DNA of 22,736 bases. Origin: DATLYB01 sp964502525 (GTDB taxonomy: Bacteria > Bacteroidota > Bacteroidia > Chitinophagales > CAIOSU01). The stretch covers positions 1-22,736 of the forward strand of contig CAZCXH010000071.1 in the NCBI GenBank assembly GCA_964502525.1, written 5' to 3'. Below are positions 14,151-19,130 of the stretch, piece after piece; position 1 is the first letter of the stretch, and each line of letters begins with the position of its first letter. Both the position numbers and the translations under genes were made by a program. The notes beneath the pieces are model-generated. The model saw nothing but the letters and a program-made list of their open reading frames with translations, did not search any database and had not been told where the DNA came from.

Positions 14151-14714
14151 TCATTTCACCCTTTCCACATATTCATGCGTCCGGGTATCCACCTTGATTT
14201 TTTCACCAGTGTTCACAAACAGCGGAACCGCCACATCAGCGCCAGTTTCCACCTTTGCAAGCTTGGTGACGTTGTTGGCAGTATCGCCTCTCACTCCGGG
14301 TTCGGTGTAAGTTACCTCTAAAATCACAAAAGCAGGTAATTCAACCAAAATCGGTCTTTCGCTTTCAGCTTCAAAAAGGACCTCCACTTCCTGCCCTTCC
14401 TTTATCAAATCAGGGCTTGACACCATTTTGGGATCAACGGTGATCTGGTCGTAGGTGGTTTGATCCATCAGGGTGATGCCGGAGTCGTCCTTGTAGAGAA
14501 ACTGGAACACGCGCCTTTCCACGCGCACGTCATCCACCTTGTCGCCCGCGCTGAAGGTTACTTCGAGCACCTTGCCGGTGGAAAGATTCTTGAGCCTTGT
14601 CCTCACAATCGGTCTGCGCTGCTGCATTTTCACATGCTGAAAATCCAAAATCTGCCAGGTGTCGTTGTTGTGCCTGATGCAAAGGCCTGTTCTGAAATCT
14701 GCGGTTGTAATCAT
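14151..14714 (-). CDS. efp: Elongation factor P with an atypical tip loop
   Basis: EF-P binds ribosomes stalled on proline runs and promotes peptide bond formation. This 187-residue protein has the normal three-domain pattern: RTGLCIRHNNDTWQILDFQHV at the N-terminus, DVRVERR after the first domain, and TYTEPGVRGDTA with a C-terminal VPLFVNTGEKIKVDTRTHEYVERVK stretch (described in pieces). The odd part is the loop that reaches the peptidyl-transferase centre. The usual P-G-K-G-x is replaced by Met30-Gln-Gln-Arg-Arg34, so the position equal to E. coli Lys34 is Gln32. The known Lys or Arg tip modifications cannot occur at that position. The surrounding core is intact, so the gene looks functional. 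It is fourth in the operon, just before accB. Confidence 0.96.
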   Translation of the reverse strand: MITTADFRTGLCIRHNNDTWQILDFQHVKMQQRRPIVRTRLKNLSTGKVLEVTFSAGDKVDDVRVERRVFQFLYKDDSGITLMDQTTYDQITVDPKMVSSPDLIKEGQEVEVLFEAESERPILVELPAFVILEVTYTEPGVRGDTANNVTKLAKVETGADVAVPLFVNTGEKIKVDTRTHEYVERVK

Positions 14715-14807
14715 ATAGAAAGTTTACAGTTTACGGTTTTCGGTTTACAGTTGAAAAAAGAATATCATGTCATAATTTCCAAATTATCGAATCATCGAAT
14801 CATCGAA
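14715..14807. repeat. Two-part stutter array filling the fabH-efp spacer
   Basis: In the mRNA direction the fabH stop codon opens an 8-nt period array (TGATTCGA three times, then a TAATTTGG variant). After a short AT-rich middle, a 7-nt period array (ACTGTAA, ACCGAAA, ACCGTAA) runs to five bases before the efp ATG. Design and words match the efp-accB spacer, yet the two are not identical copies. Confidence 0.8.
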
Positions 14808-15794
14808 TCAATACGCCCACGTCATATACATCGCTCCCCACGTATATCCTCCGCCCACAGCGGTCAGCAGCATTTTGTCGCCCCTTTTGAGCTTGTCTTC
14901 CCAATCCCACAGGCACAGGGGCAAAGTGGCGGCAGTCGTGTTTCCATATTTGCCGATGTTCACCATCACTTTTTCTTCCGGAAGTCCGAGCCTTGTCCTG
15001 GTGGCTTCAATGATCCTCTTGTTAGCCTGGTGCGGCACCAGCCAGTCAATATCTCCGGCTTTCAGGTTATTTCTTTTCATCACCTGTTCGGAAATGTCAG
15101 CCATGTTCACCACCGCAAATTTGAATACTGCCTGCCCTTCCTGGTAAACAAAATGCTCCTTCGCGTCAACGGTTTCATGGGATGCCGGTTTCACCGAGCC
15201 GCCCGCTTTGATATGCAGGTGCTTTTGCCCTGATCCGTCTGAACGCATCATGTAATCCATAATGCCATATTTGGCTGACGGTTCCAGCAGCACCGCACCC
15301 GCGCCATCACCGAAAATAACGCACGTTTCGCGGTCTTCATAATTGATGATGGACGACATCTTATCCGCCCCTGCCACAATCACTTTTTTATGAGTGCCGT
15401 TTTGAATGAACTGCGCTCCCGTTGCCAGCGCATAAAGAAACCCGGAACAAGCCGCATTGATGTCAAAGCTGAAAGCATTCCTGATGCCCGCTTTATCGCT
15501 GGCGATATTGGCTACAGCCGGAAATGGTGAGTCGGGGGTGACGGTGGCGACTATCACCAGTTCCACCTCAGCGGGGTCGGTGCCGCTGTTATCGAGCAGG
15601 CTGCGAATGGCTTTCTCTGCCAGGTAAGAGGCGCCCAGCCCCTGCCCTTTCAGGATGCGCCTTTCTTTGATGCCCGTGCGCGCGGTGATCCACTCGTCAC
15701 TGGTCTCCACCATCTTTTCCAAATCGGCATTGGTAAGTACCTCATCCGGCACATAGCCGCTGACAGCAGATATTGCCGCGTGAATCTGGTTCAT
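14808..15794 (-). CDS. fabH: Beta-ketoacyl-ACP synthase III
   Basis: FabH condenses acetyl-CoA (or a branched acyl-CoA) with malonyl-ACP to start fatty-acid synthesis in the cytoplasm. The 328-residue length is normal. The catalytic triad is visible: Cys116 in DINAACSGFLYAL, His255 in WLVPHQANKRII and Asn285 in GKYGNTTAAT. The N-terminal TSDEWITARTGIKERR and FGDGAGAVLLEP motifs also fit. Bacteroidota use iso-branched starters, so a branched-chain preference is likely but not readable here. It follows rpmF by 22 bp in an operon that also holds accB and accC, which make its malonyl substrate. No plsX gene separates rpmF and fabH. Confidence 0.96.
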   Translation of the reverse strand: MNQIHAAISAVSGYVPDEVLTNADLEKMVETSDEWITARTGIKERRILKGQGLGASYLAEKAIRSLLDNSGTDPAEVELVIVATVTPDSPFPAVANIASDKAGIRNAFSFDINAACSGFLYALATGAQFIQNGTHKKVIVAGADKMSSIINYEDRETCVIFGDGAGAVLLEPSAKYGIMDYMMRSDGSGQKHLHIKAGGSVKPASHETVDAKEHFVYQEGQAVFKFAVVNMADISEQVMKRNNLKAGDIDWLVPHQANKRIIEATRTRLGLPEEKVMVNIGKYGNTTAATLPLCLWDWEDKLKRGDKMLLTAVGGGYTWGAMYMTWAY

Positions 15795-15816
15795 TTAAAA
15801 TGAAAGGGTAAACGGT

Positions 15817-16008
15817 TTAAGCGGGAGATTTCGCTTCAACAACCAGCCTGCCGTTGTAATAAAGATTGCCATCCACATAATAAGCCCTGTGCCTCAGATG
15901 GGCGGTGCCGGTGGTGGGGCAAATGCTCACGGTCGGTATTTCCGATTTGAAATGCGCCCTGCGTGTGCGTGTTCTCTGCTTGGAGTGTCGTTGTTTGGGA
16001 TTTGGCAT
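15817..16008 (-). CDS. rpmF: Large ribosomal subunit protein bL32
   Basis: This is a 63-residue basic protein of the 50S subunit. The start MPNPKQRHSKQRTRTRRAH is the standard L32 opening. The C-terminal half reads CPTTGTAHLRHRAYY, with a single Cys in place of the four-Cys zinc ribbon of some L32 proteins; this Cys-poor form is normal in Bacteroidota. It is second in the DUF177-rpmF-fabH-efp-accB-accC operon. The DUF177-rpmF pairing is conserved across bacteria and ties ribosome supply to fatty-acid initiation. An 88-bp spacer of 7-nt words separates it from the DUF177 gene. Confidence 0.97.
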   Translation of the reverse strand: MPNPKQRHSKQRTRTRRAHFKSEIPTVSICPTTGTAHLRHRAYYVDGNLYYNGRLVVEAKSPA

Positions 16009-16013
16009 ATCTC

Positions 16014-16115
16014 TAAGAGTTTAATGTTTAAAGTTCAATGTCCAAAGTTCAATGCTTAATGACTAAAGTGATAGCTAATGTCCGAAACTTTAGACTTTAA
16101 ACCTTAAACTTTTTA
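16014..16115. repeat. 7-nt stutter array with inverted arms in the DUF177-rpmF spacer
   Basis: The arm next to rpmF (16017-16070) reads GTTTAAT, GTTTAAA, GTTCAAT, GTCCAAA and so on, with a 7-nt period. The arm next to the DUF177 gene (16083-16115) holds the complementary family (ACTTTAG, ACTTTAA, ACCTTAA, ACTTTTT). The second arm extends into the coding region, so the last codons and stop of the DUF177 gene (KKFKV) are part of the array. The two arms could pair in the transcript. Confidence 0.75.
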
Positions 16116-16624
16116 AGAGCCTCCCATCTTGGGTCAGGCTCTTTGTCTTTTTCTGTTTTTCCTTCCAATATCTTCAGCACCCTCTTGTTGCAGCCGGGCG
16201 ACCCGTCAGCCTTTGGCGGACAGGTTTTCTGCATCGGCATGCTCAGGTTCACCAACTCGTAAATCAACTGGCTCACGTCCACATAGATATCGTTGGGAGA
16301 AATATAGATAATGTCGTCATCATCTTCCTTCTGCCGCTTCGCCTCGCTGTCAAACTTCACATATACCTTGTGCTCATCGAGCACTTCCTGACTGAACCGC
16401 TCCGCGCAGCGGTCGCACTCCGCCTCCACCGTGCCGCCTATGGAAAAATCAAGAACGAAAAAACTTTCCCTTTTTTCAAACTTCACGTCCACCTGCACAT
16501 TGCTTTTGCCTATCGCTGAGCCGGGGAAGCACTTGAAAAAATCCTCTCCCGCCTCAAACCGGAAATGGTGCATTCCCTGCTTCAGCCCCGTGAAGGGGAT
16601 GCGATATTGCTTTAGAATGTCCAA
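16097..16624 (-). CDS. DUF177 (YceD-like) protein
   Basis: This 175-residue protein belongs to the YceD/DUF177 family, which almost always precedes rpmF; E. coli YceD is linked to 23S rRNA accumulation, but the mechanism is unclear. The opening ILKQYRIPFTGLKQGMHHF is the family start. GTVEAECDRCAERF holds Cys70 and Cys73, and a C-terminal TCPPKADGSPGCNKR adds Cys135 and Cys145, a plausible metal site (inference). An acidic DDDD run lies between. The start codon is TTG; the next in-frame Met would remove the conserved opening. An exact -7 element 28 bases upstream supports this start and makes it the first gene of the operon. Confidence 0.92.
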   Translation of the reverse strand: MDILKQYRIPFTGLKQGMHHFRFEAGEDFFKCFPGSAIGKSNVQVDVKFEKRESFFVLDFSIGGTVEAECDRCAERFSQEVLDEHKVYVKFDSEAKRQKEDDDDIIYISPNDIYVDVSQLIYELVNLSMPMQKTCPPKADGSPGCNKRVLKILEGKTEKDKEPDPRWEALKKFKV

Positions 16625-16652
16625 GAACCGGGGGTTTTAAAAAAAGGGACGG

Positions 16653-16684
16653 CAAAGATAAGGATTAAAGTGCGGATGTGGAAA
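16653..16684 (-). promoter_or_regulatory. Promoter of the DUF177-rpmF-fabH-efp-accB-accC operon
   Basis: On the minus strand, TATCTTTG (16660-16653) matches TAnnTTTG exactly. TTTC, 20 bases upstream, is one base off the -33 TTTG. The predicted transcript start leaves a leader of about 20 bases before the TTG. The same octamer precedes the acyltransferase and TonB-receptor genes. Confidence 0.55.
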
Positions 16685-16810
16685 TGGGAGTAATTTGGAA
16701 TTTGGATGATTTGCTGATTACTGAGATTACAGACACCGATTTTGCCGCAAAAAAACCGCTGAGAAAGCAGAGGAGGATTTTGTATTCTCCTTTACCTCTG
16801 TGATGTATTT

Positions 16811-16865
16811 CTCTGTGTTCCTCTGCGGTTTCTGTATTTCTTAAAAGATGTGTGCATAGGCAAGC
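16811..16865 (+). repeat. Dispersed repeat, copy 2 (identical to 1-55)
   Basis: All 55 bases match the first 55 of the window. In both copies the repeat is followed by a purine-rich GGAG/GTGAGG segment, but the exact sequences differ after the shared part. A mosaic or composite element is therefore likely. Confidence 0.9.
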
Positions 16866-16940
16866 CTCTGGAGGGAGTGAGGGGTGGATTTCCAGAATTA
16901 GAAGTGAAAATTTGTCGTGCACCTCTTCACATACCATTCA

Positions 16941-17789
16941 TCACCACTTCACCAGCATCTTCCTTATCCATCCGATGTCATCACTCTTCCGGTATTCGAG
17001 CAACTCAATGATCTCCCGCGTCAACTCGCATTCGGCTTCTTCGCGCACCCGCCATAGGTTTTTCTCTGAGGTGTCGCCTTTGTATTGCCCGGTGGTGATC
17101 CGGTTGCCCACGGAAAAGTAAAGCTTTACGGGCTTTGGCAAAGCCGTTCCCAGCAAGCCTTTGGAGATGGGCGGAAGGTATTCGGCATCTTTCAGCTTCG
17201 CGTAAATGCCCGATGCTTTGATGAACCTGCCGAGGAACGAGTTCATGATATCACCGGCATCGGCAATCACATCATACGCGTCATCACCGCCCACCTGCGC
17301 GATGGGTACGATGTCGTAGCCGTGCTGGATCGCCATGTGCGCGAAGCCGGTGCGCTGCTTCCATTGGAGGGTATATTTCTCGTTTTTGTGGCGAAACACT
17401 TCCCTTCCTCCCCCCGGAAACACCATGATATGCTTCCCTTCCTTCATCAGCATCGAGCAGTTCTCGCGCGAGCCGATGATCATCCCGAAATATGCTGCCA
17501 GTTGCTTCCATACGGGCACAGAATAGTGCATCTTATCGGAAAGCGTCCGGAGGAAGATGCTTTTTGTCTTATATATTTCAGCCATCAGCAACGCCCAGTC
17601 GGTGATGCCGTAAATCGTGTGGTTGGCGATGTAGAGGGCAGGCTTGCCGGCTTCAATCCTGTCAAGGCGGATGAATTCCGGGGTGAAATAATCGCGCATG
17701 GGCTGCGTGAGTTTCCACACGAAGTTTGCAGAGGGAGGGGTGAACTCCTCAGAAGGTTTGCTTTCTGGTTCTTTTCCGGTTTTTGGCAT
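16941..17789 (-). CDS. Lysophospholipid-acyltransferase-fold (LPLAT/DAGAT-like) acyltransferase
   Basis: This 282-residue protein has the acyltransferase signature of the LPLAT superfamily: an Asn56-His57 pair in IANHTIYGITD with Asp64. The His-Asp gap is six residues rather than the usual four, as in the subgroup with an NHT.YG..D motif. FPGGGREVFRHK at 124-135 matches the FPGG.RE motif of DAGAT-like members, and WKQRTGFAHMAI follows. There is no N-terminal signal. A hydrophobic patch near residues 97-107 could touch the membrane. It probably moves an acyl chain onto a glycerolipid or similar alcohol; the substrate is unknown. It stands alone, divergent from an alpha/beta hydrolase, with a -7 element 82 bases upstream. 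Confidence 0.85.
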   Translation of the reverse strand: MPKTGKEPESKPSEEFTPPSANFVWKLTQPMRDYFTPEFIRLDRIEAGKPALYIANHTIYGITDWALLMAEIYKTKSIFLRTLSDKMHYSVPVWKQLAAYFGMIIGSRENCSMLMKEGKHIMVFPGGGREVFRHKNEKYTLQWKQRTGFAHMAIQHGYDIVPIAQVGGDDAYDVIADAGDIMNSFLGRFIKASGIYAKLKDAEYLPPISKGLLGTALPKPVKLYFSVGNRITTGQYKGDTSEKNLWRVREEAECELTREIIELLEYRKSDDIGWIRKMLVKW

Positions 17790-17871
17790 TAAGTAAAGAA
17801 ATTTTAAAACGTCACGAATTGCCTGATGCCTGGGAACAAGCGAAAATTCCTGAAATAAAAAGCAGCGGGAA

Positions 17872-17879
17872 CAAAGATA
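17872..17879 (-). promoter_or_regulatory. -7 element TATCTTTG upstream of the acyltransferase
   Basis: This is an exact TAnnTTTG match on the minus strand, implying a leader of about 75 bases. The -33 position is AAAG, not TTTG, so only half of the promoter is convincing. The box also forms one arm of a small inverted repeat with TATCTTT at 17896-17902. Confidence 0.4.
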
Positions 17880-17963
17880 TGCAGACCTGTCGTATTATCT
17901 TTTAGTCAGTCTGAAGCCGTTTTTAGTGGATTATTTTATAAATTCACCTCATTAAAAGGTCTT

Positions 17964-17999
17964 AAGTTACGCCCGCTTTAAAGGGATGTAACTTTTTTT
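17964..17999 (+). terminator. Terminator-shaped hairpin upstream of the hydrolase gene
   Basis: AAGTTAC (17964-17970) pairs with GTAACTT (17988-17994). CCC and GGG extend the stem inside, and a T-run continues to 17999. The shape is that of a plus-strand intrinsic terminator, yet no plus-strand gene lies upstream within the 250-bp divergent spacer. It may end a leader transcript or a small RNA. Confidence 0.5.
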
Positions 18000-18039
18000 G
18001 GCAGGTTTAGGTTAGAGTACATAGGTAAAAATACCAGGA

Positions 18040-18852
18040 ATGAAAAAGACAATTTATCTTCTTCCGGGAGTAGGATGCGATGAAACGGTGTTTAAGAACC
18101 TGGAACTTCCGGATTGGGAAGTGATTCCTATCATGTGGCTCACGCCAAAGAATGGCGAGAAGCTGAAGGAATACGTGAAGCGGCTTCTTCCTCAGATCAG
18201 GACCGACACCGAGCCTGTTTTCATCGGACTTTCATTTGGCGGCATCGTTTCAATAGAGCTTGCGAAACTGGTGAAGGCGCATAAAATCTTCCTCATTTCG
18301 AGCATTAAAACCCACTACGAGCGCCCTTACAAGATGAGTATGCTCTACCTGCTGAAGTTTTACCGGATGTTTCCTGCAAGCCTCGCGGTGAAGTTTGATT
18401 TCTGGCATCGCTGGGCGCTGGGCGACCTTAATGAAAACGAGAAAGAACTGGTGAACGACATGATCAAGAAGATTGACATCAAGTTCAACAAGTGGGCGGT
18501 TGACCAGGCCATCCATTGGGAAAATAAAACAGTGCCGGACAACCTCGTGCATATCCACGGGGATAACGACAACATTTTCCCTCACATCTATGTCAGGGAA
18601 TATTACCGCATCGAAGGCGGCACCCATTTCATGGTGGTGCGCCACGCAAAACAAATCAGCAACATCATCAAAAAGGAGCTGGGTTTGACCGAGGATGGAA
18701 AGCCTGCGAAATCTATCAGGCAGGCGTCAAAGCCGAAAGAAGCCAGGGGGAAATCCAAAGTGACGAAGATTGCCAAAAGACTGGTGATGAAAGTGAAGAA
18801 CGGAATAAAGGTGAAGAAATCCTCAAAGGTGAAAAAGATGAGGGCGGCCTGA
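18040..18852 (+). CDS. Alpha/beta hydrolase with a lysine-rich C-terminal tail
   Basis: This 270-residue protein opens with KKTIYLLPGVGCDETVF, the first strand and oxyanion region of an alpha/beta hydrolase. The nucleophile elbow GLSFGG gives Ser65. The acid is probably Asp175 or Asp177 in HIHGDNDNIFP, and the base His196 in GGTHFMVV, so the triad looks complete. It is a probable esterase or lipase-like enzyme of unknown substrate. There is no signal peptide. Residues from about 221 form a separate tail of some 50 residues, rich in Lys, Arg, Ser and Val (for example KVKNGIKVKKSSKVKKMRAA) and not part of the fold. It might bind nucleic acid or membrane. A terminator-like hairpin precedes the gene and another follows it. 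Confidence 0.85.
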   Translation: MKKTIYLLPGVGCDETVFKNLELPDWEVIPIMWLTPKNGEKLKEYVKRLLPQIRTDTEPVFIGLSFGGIVSIELAKLVKAHKIFLISSIKTHYERPYKMSMLYLLKFYRMFPASLAVKFDFWHRWALGDLNENEKELVNDMIKKIDIKFNKWAVDQAIHWENKTVPDNLVHIHGDNDNIFPHIYVREYYRIEGGTHFMVVRHAKQISNIIKKELGLTEDGKPAKSIRQASKPKEARGKSKVTKIAKRLVMKVKNGIKVKKSSKVKKMRAA

Positions 18853-18877
18853 GCCCGGTGCGTGGGCTGCTTGTTAT

Positions 18878-18922
18878 ACCAAGAGTAGTCGAATTTTCGA
18901 AGGAAAGAGACGTACTCTTGGT
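18878..18922. repeat. Inverted repeat downstream of the hydrolase gene
   Basis: ACCAAGAGTA (18878-18887) and TACTCTTGGT (18913-18922) are perfect complements 25 bases apart, extended by GTC/GAC past one bulge. No T-run follows. It could be an RNA hairpin in the 3' region of the hydrolase transcript or an operator. Confidence 0.55.
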
Positions 18923-19015
18923 TAATGCCGAACATTCCACAGTTCAATTGTTCGAAAACCTGACTTGTTTCGGTATACTCCTGGATAAAACAAATCCTTC
19001 CACCGCAAAGCGGAT

Positions 19016-19047
19016 CGGCTTTTTGTTGAAAAAAAAGCCGTTTTTTT
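19016..19047 (+). terminator. Intrinsic terminator
   Basis: CGGCTTTTT and AAAAAGCCG form a perfect 9-bp stem around GTTGAAA, followed by seven T residues. It is oriented to stop plus-strand transcripts coming from the hydrolase gene, 163 bases past its stop codon. Confidence 0.75.
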
Positions 19048-19089
19048 CAAAAACTCCCTGAAACTTCCAAAACCTATGTTTTGAAATTC

Positions 19090-19097
19090 TATCTTTG
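19090..19097 (+). promoter_or_regulatory. -7 element TATCTTTG for the TonB-dependent receptor
   Basis: This is an exact TAnnTTTG match just after the terminator and 33 bases before the ATG at 19131. It overlaps a possible TTG start at 19095, which it therefore argues against. No -33 TTTG is visible at the right distance. Confidence 0.5.
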
Positions 19098-19130
19098 GAT
19101 TCCACCCATAACTTGCCATTTTTTCCTGAG

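Larger units (their letters stand above)
16625..16940. other. Gene-free 316-bp stretch with promoter and dispersed repeat
   Basis: Apart from the operon promoter, it holds a repeat block at about 16750-16890. CCGCTGAGAAAGCAGAGGA faces CTCTGTG and CCTCTGCGG words in the opposite orientation, and the 55-bp copy at 16811-16865 is included. A GGAGGGAGTGAGGGG segment after it is a diverged form of the inner part of the MITE-like element. I see no gene. Confidence 0.65.

Noticed and set aside
18858..19061. A 67-codon plus-strand frame after the hydrolase gene
   Set aside because: Its 3' end runs through the intrinsic terminator and its protein has no recognisable features. The stretch is better seen as an untranslated region.
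19095..19130. An upstream TTG start for the TonB-dependent receptor
   Set aside because: It would place a polar dozen residues before the signal peptide, and it overlaps the TATCTTTG promoter box. ATG at 19131 starts a normal signal peptide.
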